Below are positions 1 through 9,187 of a stretch of 64,000 bases of DNA, in pieces; the stretch's first letter is position 1; the number at the start of each line of letters is the position of its first letter. The stretch covers positions 1-64,000 of the forward strand of contig JAQWQJ010000018.1 in assembly GCA_029244725.1 (NCBI GenBank), in the 5' to 3' direction. The notes beneath the pieces were generated by a model. The model was not told the origin of the DNA. It searched no databases and saw nothing but the letters and a program-made list of their open reading frames with translations. Source of the stretch: Paracoccaceae bacterium (GTDB lineage Bacteria; Pseudomonadota; Alphaproteobacteria; Rhodobacterales; Rhodobacteraceae). Both the position numbers and the translations under genes were made by a program.

Positions 1-102
1 ACATAAACTGGCCGCAGTTCGAGCCGTGGTTCCGGCAACAAAATGCTCGACCAGGCGACCCTGTTTATACTTACTTAAGCGACTCTTCCGCATGCTTCCC
101 AT
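1..102 (-). CDS. IS1595-family transposase, N-terminal fragment
   Basis: Thirty-four codons are visible from ATG at 102 to the window edge, with no stop. A second ATG at 93 opens the peptide MRKSRLSKYKQGRLVEHF, which is followed by a VAGTTARTAASLC-like segment. This is the characteristic start of IS1595/IS1016-type transposases: a short helix-turn-helix-like region ahead of the ISXO2 catalytic domain. The catalytic residues lie outside the window. The gene is transcribed leftwards, in the same direction as pntAB. It could be complete beyond the edge or a remnant. Confidence 0.7.
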   Translation of the reverse strand, partial: MGSMRKSRLSKYKQGRLVEHFVAGTTARTAASLC

Positions 103-137
103 GATAACACCTTTTTCGCGTTATCTGGGTCAGCCCC
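1..137 (-). mobile_element. IS1595-family insertion sequence, left end (cut by window edge)
   Basis: The transposase N-terminus read on the minus strand ends about 35 bp from a probable terminal inverted repeat, which in transposase orientation begins GGGGCTGACCCAGATAACG (positions 137 to 119). The GGGG start and its placement just ahead of the transposase fit the IS1595 group. The element sits only about 20 bp beyond the pntB stop, so insertion spared pntB but may have removed whatever followed it. The other end and the target duplication lie outside the window, so intactness cannot be judged. Family assignment comes from recognising the protein N-terminus; the exact boundary is inferred. 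Confidence 0.7.
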
Positions 138-156
138 AATTTCATTATGGGTATAC

Positions 157-1611
157 TTAGCTGATTTTGGTCAGCAATGTATCGAGCGAGGCTTTCGCGT
201 CGCCGTAGAACATGCGTGTATTCTCTTTAAAGAACAGCGGGTTCTCGATGCCAGAGTACCCAGTACCTTGACCACGCTTTGAAACGAACACCTGCTTGGC
301 TTTCCAGCACTCAAGAACCGGCATGCCAGCGATAGGCGAATTCGGGTCTTCCTGAGCAGCTGGGTTCACGATGTCGTTTGATCCGATAACAATCGCAACG
401 TCCGTTTCCGGGAAGTCCTCGTTAATCTCGTCCATCTCCATCACGATGTCATATGGTACCTTGGCTTCGGCCAGCAGCACGTTCATGTGACCCGGCAAAC
501 GACCCGCAACCGGGTGGATTGCAAAGCGCACATTCTTGCCTTTGGCACGCAAACGGCGGGTCAGTTCAGCAACGTTCTGCTGAGCTTGCGCAACGGCCAT
601 TCCGTAACCTGGAATGATGATGATGCTATCGGCGTCTTCAAGCGCAGAGGAAACACCGTCGGCATCGATGGCAATCTGCTCACCTTCAACTTCCATTTGC
701 GGACCAACAGCACCACCAAAGCCACCAAGGATAACGCTGACGAACGAACGGTTCATCGCCTTACACATGATGTAGGACAGGATCGCGCCGGAAGAGCCGA
801 CCAACGCACCGACCACGATCAATAGATCGTTGCCGAGCGAGAAGCCGATCGCAGCCGCAGCCCAACCTGAGTACGAGTTCAGCATTGAAACAACCACCGG
901 CATGTCTGCGCCGCCGATACCCATGATCAAGTGATAGCCGATAAAGAACGCAAGAAGCGTCATTGCATAGACCATCCAAGCGCCGGAACCGGCTGGCTCC
1001 ATTACGTACATGATCAACAGAACAAGCGATCCGCCAGCAGCCAAAGCGTTCAACACATGACCACCCGGAAGCTTTTTTGCAGCCGATGTCAGCTTGCCGG
1101 ACAACTTGCCGAACGCAACGACTGAACCTGTAAAGGTTACAGCACCGATGAACACACCGAGGAAGACCTCGACCTTTAGGATGTTCAGTTCAACTGCGTC
1201 CTTATGCGCTAGTTTCTCAGCGAAACCAGTGAGCGCATTCAAGCCAGCACTATCGCCAGCTGTTTGCATTGCAGCAATCGACGCCAGTTCAAACTGAGCG
1301 TTGAAACCAACGAACACAGCCGCAAGACCAACAAGTGAGTGCATCGCTGCAACCAACTGCGGCATCTCGGTCATCTGAACACGCATGGCTACGAAGTAAC
1401 CAATGGTTCCGCCTGCGCCGATCAAAATCAGCGACAGAAGCCAGAAGCCGCTGCCCGGTCCCATAAGTGTGGCCGCGACAGCCAGACCCATGCCAACAAT
1501 TCCGTACCAAACAGCACGTTTAGCACTTTCCTGACCCGACAGGCCACCAAGCGCGAGGATCGTAAGAACAGCCGCAACAACATAAGCGGCAGTAGTAAAG
1601 CCCAATTCCAT
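157..1611 (-). CDS. pntB: NAD(P) transhydrogenase subunit beta
   Basis: Beta subunit (484 aa) of the membrane transhydrogenase that couples proton entry to hydride transfer from NADH to NADP+. The N-terminal two thirds is a run of hydrophobic helices (domain II). The C-terminal third is the NADP(H)-binding domain III, with the [10 protein letters not shown] motif from about residue 335 and a [17 protein letters not shown] segment near 440-457. The start ATG at 1611 is preceded by AAGGAGG; a longer in-frame reading to 1647 overlaps the end of pntA and lacks family similarity. The gene follows pntA by 13 bp, so they form one operon. It is slightly longer than E. coli PntB. Confidence 0.96.
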   Translation of the reverse strand: MELGFTTAAYVVAAVLTILALGGLSGQESAKRAVWYGIVGMGLAVAATLMGPGSGFWLLSLILIGAGGTIGYFVAMRVQMTEMPQLVAAMHSLVGLAAVFVGFNAQFELASIAAMQTAGDSAGLNALTGFAEKLAHKDAVELNILKVEVFLGVFIGAVTFTGSVVAFGKLSGKLTSAAKKLPGGHVLNALAAGGSLVLLIMYVMEPAGSGAWMVYAMTLLAFFIGYHLIMGIGGADMPVVVSMLNSYSGWAAAAIGFSLGNDLLIVVGALVGSSGAILSYIMCKAMNRSFVSVILGGFGGAVGPQMEVEGEQIAIDADGVSSALEDADSIIIIPGYGMAVAQAQQNVAELTRRLRAKGKNVRFAIHPVAGRLPGHMNVLLAEAKVPYDIVMEMDEINEDFPETDVAIVIGSNDIVNPAAQEDPNSPIAGMPVLECWKAKQVFVSKRGQGTGYSGIENPLFFKENTRMFYGDAKASLDTLLTKIS

Positions 1612-1624
1612 CTCTCGGCCCTCC

Positions 1625-3196
1625 TTAAGATTTCTGGAACATGGCAAGCATGCGCCGTGTTACGAGGAAGCCGCCGAAGATGTTGATCCCAGCAAAGAAT
1701 ACTGAGATCGAGGCGAGCACAATGACGATGCCACTGCTAGAGCCAATCTGAAGTATCGCACCAAGGATGATGATCGACGAAATCGCGTTGGTCACAGCCA
1801 TCAGCGGTGTGTGCAAGCTGTGGCTGACATTCCAGATCACCTGGAAACCAATGAAGACCGACAGAACAAACACGATAAAGTGCTGCATAAAGCTGGCTGG
1901 GGCTACAAGCCCGACACCTAGCAACAATGCGCCACCAACGGCAAGCAATGTAACCTGTTGACGTGTTTGGGCTTTAAAGGCGGCAACTTCTTCTGCACGT
2001 TTTTCCTCAGGCGTTTTCTCTGGGACAACCTCTTTTGGCTTTGCAGCGATCGCTTTGATTTTTGGCGGAGGCGGCGGGAACGTGATTTCACCCTGAAAGC
2101 TAACTGTCGCACCACGAATTACATCGTCTTCCATATCGTGATTGATCTGACCGTCTTTTTCAGGGGTCAGGTCAGTCATCATGTGACGGATGTTTGTAGC
2201 GTAAAGCGTTGAGGACTGCGAAGCCATGCGGCTAGGGAAGTCTGTATAGCCAACGATTGTCACGCCATTGTCTGTGACGATTTTTTCGTCTGGCACAGTG
2301 CCTTCGGCGTTACCGCCACGCTCGGCTGCAAGGTCAATGATAACCGAGCCCGGTTTCATTGCTGTGATCATATCCTCAAGCCAAAGCTTAGGTGCCGGAC
2401 GGTTTGGGATCAACGCTGTTGTGATGACGATGTCAACTTCAGGGGCCAACTCGCGGAATTTCGCAAGCTGTGCTTCGCGGAACTCAGGCGACGAAACGGC
2501 GGCATATCCACCAGTTGCAGCACCATCTTGCTGTTCTTCTTCAAAATCGAGGTAGACGAACTCGGCGCCCATCGATTCTACTTGCTCGGCAACCTCTGGA
2601 CGCACGTCGAATGCGTAAGTGATCGCGCCAAGTGCGGTTGATGTACCAATCGCGGCCAATCCGGCAACACCTGCACCAACAACCAAAACCTTGGCGGGGG
2701 GAACTTTACCGGCAGCGGTAATTTGGCCCGTAAAGAAACGGCCAAAGTTGTTACCAGCTTCGATAACGGCGCGGTAACCGGCGATGTTTGCCATCGATGA
2801 CAGCGCGTCCATTTTCTGAGCGCGGCTAATGCGTGGCACCATTTCCATGGCGATCACGTTTGCGCCTTTGGCTTTAGCAGCAGCCATTCCGTCTTCGTTT
2901 CCGGCGGGATTGAAGAATGATATCAGTGTTTTATCAGACGTCAGGCGCTTCAGCTCTTTGTCTTCTGGCTGGCGAACTTTGGCGATAATATCGCAAGACT
3001 TCCACAATGCAGCGGCGGTGCCGACAACTTCGACCCCAGCTGAACTGTAATCTGCGTCAGAGAAGCCAGCGTTTGCACCGGCACCCTTTTCAATTGCGCA
3101 TTCGTAGCCAAGCTTTTGCAATTGCTTGGCAGATTCCGGTGTCATCGCAACGCGATTCTCACCAGCGAACACTTCTTTGGGTGTTCCAATTTTCAC
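1625..3196 (-). CDS. pntA: NAD(P) transhydrogenase subunit alpha
   Basis: Alpha subunit (523 aa), the NAD(H)-binding part of the proton-translocating transhydrogenase, joined to the first membrane helices. The N-terminus has the alanine-dehydrogenase/PntA fold ([19 protein letters not shown]). The Rossmann motif [11 protein letters not shown] lies near residue 174 and is followed by the [17 protein letters not shown] signature. A proline/lysine-rich linker leads to three hydrophobic helices from about residue 420, as in the single-chain E. coli PntA. I choose GTG at 3196 because AGGGG lies 9 nt upstream and homologues begin at KIGTPKE; a longer reading to 3289 has no family support. Confidence 0.95.
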   Translation of the reverse strand: MKIGTPKEVFAGENRVAMTPESAKQLQKLGYECAIEKGAGANAGFSDADYSSAGVEVVGTAAALWKSCDIIAKVRQPEDKELKRLTSDKTLISFFNPAGNEDGMAAAKAKGANVIAMEMVPRISRAQKMDALSSMANIAGYRAVIEAGNNFGRFFTGQITAAGKVPPAKVLVVGAGVAGLAAIGTSTALGAITYAFDVRPEVAEQVESMGAEFVYLDFEEEQQDGAATGGYAAVSSPEFREAQLAKFRELAPEVDIVITTALIPNRPAPKLWLEDMITAMKPGSVIIDLAAERGGNAEGTVPDEKIVTDNGVTIVGYTDFPSRMASQSSTLYATNIRHMMTDLTPEKDGQINHDMEDDVIRGATVSFQGEITFPPPPPKIKAIAAKPKEVVPEKTPEEKRAEEVAAFKAQTRQQVTLLAVGGALLLGVGLVAPASFMQHFIVFVLSVFIGFQVIWNVSHSLHTPLMAVTNAISSIIILGAILQIGSSSGIVIVLASISVFFAGINIFGGFLVTRRMLAMFQKS

Positions 3197-3329
3197 GTTT
3201 TCAATCCCCTCAGATTGGTTTTCGTCATCAACAAGGCCTTTGGAAAGCCTGCTTAGGCTCCCTATAGTCGAGATGCTGCGCGTGCACAATAATATGTCGG
3301 AAGAAAGAGATATTCATACGTAATGTTAC

Positions 3330-3794
3330 TTACAGCCATCTGCGTACCCGTTGCTCGTAACGTGCAAAGTCCGCTTTGAATTTGCGTCTCAGACGGCCTT
3401 CTTCAGGCACGATAAAGCGCTTTTCTATCACCCAAACGAAGATCGGTATTAGTGGCAAAGAGAGAATGGCATCCCAGTTCAAAATCAATCCAGCGAGGAC
3501 CAAGGCATACCCTAGATAAATCGGATTTCGACTGCGGCTGAAGATACCCGATTGGACGAGGCTGTTTGCCTCTCGGTGCGGGATTATTGTCGTGCGCAAT
3601 CTACGCATTTCGTAAACCGCAAGAAGCATCAAAATGATGCCGCCTCCGACCAATAGCCCACCAAGAAAATCAGACCAAGCGCCACCAAAATTCAGACCGG
3701 CAGCGTAATAATTTGCTTGTCCCCACGAAAGAGCAGCAAACATCCCCAACCATATTGGCGGCAGATCAAGCCAACGCCCAGCGCTCATTCCCAT
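3330..3794 (-). CDS. isoprenylcysteine carboxyl methyltransferase-like membrane protein
   Basis: A 154-aa membrane protein with about four hydrophobic segments and the signature of the ICMT/PEMT superfamily: an RSRNPIYLGY segment followed by a membrane helix and then EEGRLRRKFKADFARYEQRVRRW (the conserved E-E...F...Y...VRRW region). Bacterial members are presumed SAM-dependent methyltransferases acting on lipids or small lipophilic substrates; the substrate here is unknown. Its start overlaps the stop of the upstream MBL-fold gene. ATG at 3794 or at 3788 (an ATGA overlap) could both serve, so translation is coupled. It lies 133 bp upstream of pntA on the same strand. Confidence 0.8.
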   Translation of the reverse strand: MGMSAGRWLDLPPIWLGMFAALSWGQANYYAAGLNFGGAWSDFLGGLLVGGGIILMLLAVYEMRRLRTTIIPHREANSLVQSGIFSRSRNPIYLGYALVLAGLILNWDAILSLPLIPIFVWVIEKRFIVPEEGRLRRKFKADFARYEQRVRRWL

Positions 3795-4735
3795 TCCATC
3801 TCGGCAAAGACGCGACCCGCGTTTTTTGTAGCCAGTTCATCGAACGTGTCGAGATGCCGCCAGCGTGCTTGATCGACATAGTAGGACCCAGCCAAATCAC
3901 CGCCGTCGTCTATATGCACTCCAACTTTCTCACGCAAATCGACAAGGTAGTCGTAAGTGTAGCGTTTCACTTGCGCGAGGTTAGTGGGATGACCGTGGCC
4001 GGGGATTACATAGGTCGGGTTCAATGGTTCGAATTTGTTCTCCCATGTTTCAAGCCAACAGCTGGTGCAAGTATATTCAAAGATGGGCAGCATGCGTTCA
4101 TGAAACGCAATGTCTCCTGCGATCATCATGCCCCACGCGGGGATCCAAACTTGAGTGTCGCCGGGATCATGCGCTGGTCCCAAGTGTAGTGCGTGAATGA
4201 CGACAGCCCCCATGTCGATGACGTATTCGTCGTCAAATGAGATGTTTGCGTTCACAACACTCGTCCCATCGGCTCGGTCGCCATTGTAGCGTTGCATGCC
4301 CTGAAGAATGAAATCACCGTTTTCTTCGACCTCGTGAATGGCATCGGCATGGGCAAGGATATCGACCCCCAAATCCGCCCAATACCCGTTGCCGAGCATC
4401 GCATGGCCCTGCCCGTTTTCATTGATAACCAGCTTCACAGGTTGGTTCGTGACTGCGCGAATTTCTTCGTGTAACGCGGAGGCCAATCTAACGGACGCGC
4501 CGCTATTGATAACAACCACCCCGTCACCAGTGATGACAAAGGATAAGTTGTTGTTATGGCCAGCATTTTCATAGGTTGGCGGGGCGGTCGCACCGATCGC
4601 CGAGAAAACATTCGGGATAACCTCAACCGGCTTTGAATAAAGCTCAGATTGGGGATACTGATCGGCAATATCTTCGCTGGCGAAAACGGGGTTCACAGCC
4701 AGTAAAGACACGAGGACAAATTTGGCGACATTCAT
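3785..4735 (-). CDS. exported metallo-beta-lactamase-fold protein with altered metal motif
   Basis: A 316-aa protein with a signal peptide (FVLVSLLAVNPVFASE, cleavage after about residue 20), so probably periplasmic. The MBL fold is clear: VVVINSGASVRLASAL, then PVKLVINENGQGHAMLGN, GPAHDPGD (His189), AGDIAF (Asp208) and PGHGHP (His247/His249). At the position of the canonical HxHxDH motif the sequence reads N107-G-Q109-G-H111-A112, so the first-site ligands are replaced. The overall arrangement resembles SoxH/quinoprotein-relay hydrolases. A CTSC pair lies at 223-226. ATG at 4735 has an AGGACC ribosome site. Substrate unknown; it may bind a different metal set or be non-catalytic. Confidence 0.82.
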   Translation of the reverse strand: MNVAKFVLVSLLAVNPVFASEDIADQYPQSELYSKPVEVIPNVFSAIGATAPPTYENAGHNNNLSFVITGDGVVVINSGASVRLASALHEEIRAVTNQPVKLVINENGQGHAMLGNGYWADLGVDILAHADAIHEVEENGDFILQGMQRYNGDRADGTSVVNANISFDDEYVIDMGAVVIHALHLGPAHDPGDTQVWIPAWGMMIAGDIAFHERMLPIFEYTCTSCWLETWENKFEPLNPTYVIPGHGHPTNLAQVKRYTYDYLVDLREKVGVHIDDGGDLAGSYYVDQARWRHLDTFDELATKNAGRVFAEMEWE

Positions 4736-4810
4736 GGCAGGTCCTTTGAAAAATGATCCACACCTTCATTCAATAGTATGAATATGACTTTTGGTCGAGT
4801 AACAGCTTGT

Positions 4811-4827
4811 CACACCCTTCGGGTGTG
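4811..4827. other. perfect 7-bp stem-loop in divergent intergenic region
   Basis: CACACCC and GGGTGTG are separated by TTC, inside the 276-bp region between the MBL-fold gene and the divergent RTX/Hint gene. No T-run follows on either strand, so it is not an obvious terminator. It could be an operator or a leader hairpin of the minus-strand gene. Role unknown. Confidence 0.4.
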
Positions 4828-4974
4828 GGCCAATCGGCATGAGTTCAACCTCGACGCGCAAAATCGAAACAATCAGGGCAATTTCAAGTCATTGTCGTAA
4901 AATCTGCCGCGTATTTGCCTTGGTTTGTACGAATTGCAGACAAACCCTGCCCCTAAAACAGACCTGTTGAAAAA

Positions 4975-5000
4975 GGCCCTTTAGGGCCGCTCAGTTTTTT
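4975..5000 (+). promoter_or_regulatory. hairpin plus T-run in the RTX/Hint gene leader
   Basis: A perfect inverted repeat, GGCCCT-TT-AGGGCC (4975-4988), is followed six bases later by six T residues (4995-5000), just 11 bp before the ATG at 5012. It resembles a weak intrinsic terminator or attenuator placed in the leader. It lies close enough to the start codon to affect ribosome access. The T-run is displaced from the stem, which weakens the terminator reading. Confidence 0.35.
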
Positions 5001-5011
5001 GTAGGTTTACG

Positions 5012-7837
5012 ATGCCAAGAGGCTATCAGGTTATATTAGGGGATGGCACGCTCGATCCGAGCGATGCACTGAGCTCATCCCGCGTTCTTTTTACGACCGA
5101 TGTCATCCTTGGACCTGGTGCCATTTATTGGGATTCCAGCACGGTCACCGATCAATACTCTGTTGGTAAATTCTACCTTGCGACCAACGGAAACGTTTAT
5201 TTCAAAGCGAACTCTGGCAAACTGACTGACATCCAATCGGGTGAAGTTGACTATGGACCGACCTACCCTGCGACGTCTGACCAAATCGTTTCCGGAACGA
5301 CGGGCGATGATCTGATCGATATAAACTTCGTCGACGTCGACGGAGACGCGATTGACAACAATTCAACATACAGCTCGTCCGGCAAGAGCGACAGCGTTTT
5401 GGCCGGTGAAGGCGACGACACGGTTTTAGCTGGAGGCGGCACGGATACCGTCTACGGCGGGGCTGGCAACGATTCCATTGATGGCGGCGGCGGCAAAGAT
5501 GTCATTTGGGGCGACCACGATCCATCTGCGACGACATCCAGTGAAATGACGGATTGGTCGTCTGTTGCTGCAGACGATACGGATGTCTCTGCTGGCTTCA
5601 CGCAAACTGTAGGCGATATCGACGTATCAGTCAGCTTTGTCGATGACGGCAACGCGCTGTTCTTTGGCGTCGAAAGCACTGACACAACCTACGTCCAAGC
5701 AGGCGAACCGTTCGATCCAAACTCGAACCTGTTCATTGCTGGTTCAGGATCCGGTGCCACGGCAACGACCGTCATCGATTTTGCCGCAGTGTCCGGTTCT
5801 CATCTGTCGGACGAAGTTGAGAATATCAGCTTTCGCTTGAACGACATCGATATGTACACCGGCTACTATCAGGATATCCTGACGGTGAACGCATATGATG
5901 CCGACGGCAATGCGGTCACGGTTACGTTGACAGCCGGCGGGAGCGACACTGTCGCTGGCCAGACTGTGTCAGCGGTAGAAGGCGGCGACGCATCTTCGGA
6001 CGTAGAGGGTTCTGTTCTTGTTGAGATCGAAGGACCAGCTTCCGAGATCGAAATCATCTACGCCAACGGTCAGCCAGACGTCCAAACGGTTTGGGTTTCC
6101 GATGTGGCATTCGATACAATGCTGGGGGACGTTGGCAACGACACCATCGACGGTGGTAATGGTGACGATACGATCTACGGTCAAGAAGGTGATGACGACC
6201 TTACTGGCGGAAGCGGCGATGATCTTATTTACGGTGGAGAAGAAATCACCGCGACGTCAGTTTCAGAGAACATCAGCTGGAGCAGCTTAGGGGTAGACAA
6301 CACCGACATTTCGGACGGGTTTGTACAAAACACCGGCACAATGAACGTAACCGTCAACTTCACAGATGACGGCAACCAAGACCTAGTCCTCAACGAAAAC
6401 GACGATCTGCTTTACACCGAAGGCGGTGAGCCGTTCAGCACGACGTCAAGCCTATACATTTCAGGCACCGGTCTTGGCGGAACAACCACCACGGATATAT
6501 CGTTTGATGCTGTGTCTGGCAGCGAAATGTCGGATGAGGTCGAAAACGTACAGTTTCGCCTAAACGACATCGACGCCGGTGCTGGCAGCTGGCAGGACAT
6601 CATCACCGTCACAGCAGTCGATGGTGATGGGAATCCAGTAACCGTTACCATAACGGCTTCTGGTTCGGACACTGTCACAAGCGATACGATTACCGCTGCC
6701 GAAGGCGGCGATAGTGAAGCGGATGCCGAAGGCAGCGCTTTGGTCACGATTGCGGGTCCTGTCGCGAACATCTCCATTTCCTATGCAAATGGCGACACTG
6801 GCGGTCAGTCACTGTGGGTATCCGACGTTCATTTCGACACGATCCCGGATGCGGGGGAAACTGGCAACGATATCCTTAGCGGCGAAACCGGATCTGACAC
6901 GCTTTATGGCGGTGCGGGTGACGACACGCTAACGGCCGGCCAAGATGACGACACGCTGTATGGCGAAGACGGCGATGATACGATTTACCTTGGTCATGGT
7001 GACGAAGCTTGGGGTGGCGCGGGCGACGACACGTTTATCCTAACTGATTTTGCAGACGGCACGACGGCAACAATCACTATTGAAGGTGAAGAGGATGACG
7101 AATCTGTCGGCGACACCCTCAACTTCAACAGCCTTGTGGATCGCTCGACCGTTAGCTTCACAGACGATGGCACTGGGTCATTCAGTGGCTCGGCCACATT
7201 GTTTGACGGCACAACGCTTAATTTCTCGGATATCGAGAACATCATCTGTTTTGCCGCTGGGACGCAAATCGAGACAGAAGACGGCCCAAAAACTGTGGAA
7301 AGCCTTTCTGTTGGCGACCGCGTATTGACCCGCGACGACGGATTTCAACCTTTGCGCTGGATAGGTGCGAGGTCAGTTGATGGGCGTGGTAAACTCGCCC
7401 CGATTAAGTTTGAGAAAGGTGCGCTACCAGGTCTAGAAGACGATCTACTGGTTTCACCGCAGCACCGCATGCTTATCAGTGGCGTGCAGGCAGAGTTGCT
7501 GTTTGGGGCGCCCGAGGTTCTTGTGGCCGCAAAGCATTTGCTGGGTATGGCCGGCGTGTCCGAAGCCCCGCAGACCATAGTGACTTACTTCCATCTCATG
7601 CTGGATCGTCATCAAATTCTATTTGCGGAAGGTGCTGAAACTGAAAGCTTCTATGCGTCGGATCAGGGACTTTCGACGATTTCCACACATTGCAAAGCCA
7701 GACTGTTTGAAGCGTTTCCACATTTGGAAAGTGACGTTGCAGCTTATGGAGAAACTGCGCGCCCTTGCCTCAAATCGCACGAGGCCCGTTTGCTGGCCAG
7801 CACGTCTTCGGCCGCAAAGCTAGAAGACGCAGCCTAA
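5012..7837 (+). CDS. RTX calcium-binding protein with C-terminal Hint domain
   Basis: A 941-aa acidic protein. There are three blocks of GGxGxDxx nonapeptides (about residues 132-170, 370-412 and 618-677), which typically fold as calcium-bound beta-rolls in type I secreted proteins. Between them lie two related ~195-residue modules (about 177-371 and 417-615), each with a WSS..DDTD/DNTD start, SDEVEN..FRLNDID, QDI.TV.A.D.DGN and WVSDV.FDT. Cys746 opens a Hint domain (CFAAGTQIETEDG, SVGDRVLTRDDG, VSPQHRML) of the type common in Roseobacter surface proteins, possibly self-processing. No N-terminal signal peptide is seen. The ribosome site before ATG 5012 is weak. No secretion genes are adjacent. 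Exact function unknown. Confidence 0.9.
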   Translation: MPRGYQVILGDGTLDPSDALSSSRVLFTTDVILGPGAIYWDSSTVTDQYSVGKFYLATNGNVYFKANSGKLTDIQSGEVDYGPTYPATSDQIVSGTTGDDLIDINFVDVDGDAIDNNSTYSSSGKSDSVLAGEGDDTVLAGGGTDTVYGGAGNDSIDGGGGKDVIWGDHDPSATTSSEMTDWSSVAADDTDVSAGFTQTVGDIDVSVSFVDDGNALFFGVESTDTTYVQAGEPFDPNSNLFIAGSGSGATATTVIDFAAVSGSHLSDEVENISFRLNDIDMYTGYYQDILTVNAYDADGNAVTVTLTAGGSDTVAGQTVSAVEGGDASSDVEGSVLVEIEGPASEIEIIYANGQPDVQTVWVSDVAFDTMLGDVGNDTIDGGNGDDTIYGQEGDDDLTGGSGDDLIYGGEEITATSVSENISWSSLGVDNTDISDGFVQNTGTMNVTVNFTDDGNQDLVLNENDDLLYTEGGEPFSTTSSLYISGTGLGGTTTTDISFDAVSGSEMSDEVENVQFRLNDIDAGAGSWQDIITVTAVDGDGNPVTVTITASGSDTVTSDTITAAEGGDSEADAEGSALVTIAGPVANISISYANGDTGGQSLWVSDVHFDTIPDAGETGNDILSGETGSDTLYGGAGDDTLTAGQDDDTLYGEDGDDTIYLGHGDEAWGGAGDDTFILTDFADGTTATITIEGEEDDESVGDTLNFNSLVDRSTVSFTDDGTGSFSGSATLFDGTTLNFSDIENIICFAAGTQIETEDGPKTVESLSVGDRVLTRDDGFQPLRWIGARSVDGRGKLAPIKFEKGALPGLEDDLLVSPQHRMLISGVQAELLFGAPEVLVAAKHLLGMAGVSEAPQTIVTYFHLMLDRHQILFAEGAETESFYASDQGLSTISTHCKARLFEAFPHLESDVAAYGETARPCLKSHEARLLASTSSAAKLEDAA

Positions 7838-7845
7838 GCGCTAAG

Positions 7846-8607
7846 TCATGCATCCGATCGGCTTGCGCGCCATTTGTGCACGGCCTCTCCGAAAGCTTCA
7901 AACAATGGGCGTGATACTGGATCGTTGGCGGCATTATATTCAGGGTGCCATTGAACAGACAACGTATAGCCGGGGGCGTCCTTGACGTAGATTGCCTCTG
8001 CAGTGCCGTCGGGCGCATGGCCATCCACAACAATACGGGAACCGGAATCGCGAATTCCTTGTCCGTGCAGCGTGTTGGTCATTACTTTTTGCGCACCCAA
8101 AAGCTGTTGAAACGGGCCGTCCGTCGAAAAGGTCACTTCATGGCGCAGTGCAAATTTTTCGTCGATCGTCCCATCAGGGGGCATTCTATGGTTCAGCCGA
8201 CCTGGTAGGTCACGAATTTCTGGGTCGAGTGTTCCACCCATCGCCACGTTCACTTCTTGAAAACCGCGGCATATACCAAAGAACGGTTGCCCCCGCTCAA
8301 CGCATGCACGCACCAACGGCAGAGTTATCGCATCGCGACAACGATCAATTTCACCGTAAGCTTCAGTGTGGCTATCGCCATATTCTTCCGCGTGAACATT
8401 CGGACGCGCGCCTGTCAGAAGGAATCCGTCGCACGTCGCCATAAGCTCTTCAATATCAACAAGCTTGGGTGAAGACGGAATAAGCAATGGCATGCAATTT
8501 GAGACCATGGCCACAGCCTCAGAATTCATCATGCCACCCGCGTGAACCGGATAGTCATCATTCAAAAGATACTGATTGCCAATAATACCAACGACAGGAC
8601 GATTCAT
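7846..8607 (-). CDS. class-I glutamine amidotransferase, peptidase C26 (PuuD-like)
   Basis: A 253-aa cytoplasmic hydrolase of the gamma-glutamyl-GABA hydrolase family. The catalytic triad is visible: the nucleophile Cys113 in FFGICRGFQEVNVAMGG, and His221 and Glu223 in WHPE. TLHGQGI near 180-186 is the usual substrate-pocket motif. PuuD removes glutamate from gamma-glutamyl-GABA in putrescine breakdown, but no other puu genes are nearby, so the substrate here is uncertain. It converges on the RTX/Hint gene with 8 bp between the stops. It lies 55 bp behind a GlcG-like gene on the same strand and may share its transcript. Confidence 0.88.
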   Translation of the reverse strand: MNRPVVGIIGNQYLLNDDYPVHAGGMMNSEAVAMVSNCMPLLIPSSPKLVDIEELMATCDGFLLTGARPNVHAEEYGDSHTEAYGEIDRCRDAITLPLVRACVERGQPFFGICRGFQEVNVAMGGTLDPEIRDLPGRLNHRMPPDGTIDEKFALRHEVTFSTDGPFQQLLGAQKVMTNTLHGQGIRDSGSRIVVDGHAPDGTAEAIYVKDAPGYTLSVQWHPEYNAANDPVSRPLFEAFGEAVHKWRASRSDA

Positions 8608-8662
8608 ACGAAACCTCTATTTCAAAGTAGTCATATGCTATCCTTTAAGCCAGCAAAAGGGT

Positions 8663-9091
8663 TCACGCCTCTCCGATCAAACCTGAGGCTTCGATTCCAG
8701 CCAAACCCGCCTCTGCATCGTTTTCGGAAGTGTCGCCTGTCACACCCATTGCGCCTACGATCCGTCCACGCTTATCGCGCAATAGTATGCCACCGGGAAC
8801 CGGAACGACTTGACCGCCGTAAACACCGTTTATCGCTTGCATTAAATAGGCTTCTTCTTCGGCTCGGGCTTTTTGCACTGACCCCGGAATACCTAACATG
8901 ATCGACCCGAATGCTTTGCCATGAGCCACAGCAAAGCGACCTGGTGCTGCATCATCTTCGCGTTCGAAGGCCTTTACGTTTCCACCTTCGTCCAAAACAA
9001 CTACGGAGAGAGGCCGATAGCCCTGCTCTTTACCGTAATCCAGCGTTTTGCGAATGATTGTTCGTGCCTTGCGAAGAGATAATACAGCCAT
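8663..9091 (-). CDS. GlcG/HbpS-like protein (DUF336 family)
   Basis: A 142-aa protein of the GlcG/HbpS family: VVVLDEGGNVKAFEREDDAAPGR, then HGKA, PVPGGILLRDKRGRIVGAMGVTGDTSENDA. Members are small alpha/beta proteins; some bind haem, and GlcG is an accessory of unknown biochemical role in glycolate utilisation operons. ATG at 9091 follows GAGG at a good distance; upstream in-frame starts lack homology. It sits 96 bp downstream of malate synthase G on the same strand, as glcG neighbours glcB in E. coli, which supports a role in glycolate/glyoxylate metabolism by context only. Confidence 0.85.
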   Translation of the reverse strand: MAVLSLRKARTIIRKTLDYGKEQGYRPLSVVVLDEGGNVKAFEREDDAAPGRFAVAHGKAFGSIMLGIPGSVQKARAEEEAYLMQAINGVYGGQVVPVPGGILLRDKRGRIVGAMGVTGDTSENDAEAGLAGIEASGLIGEA

Positions 9092-9187
9092 CTTCTGCCT
9101 CATGATCTGAACCGGAGAACGTCCGGTTGTGAAATGGTCCATTGGACCACGCGGAGGCATGTCGCCTCCTTACACAATCAGAACAGA

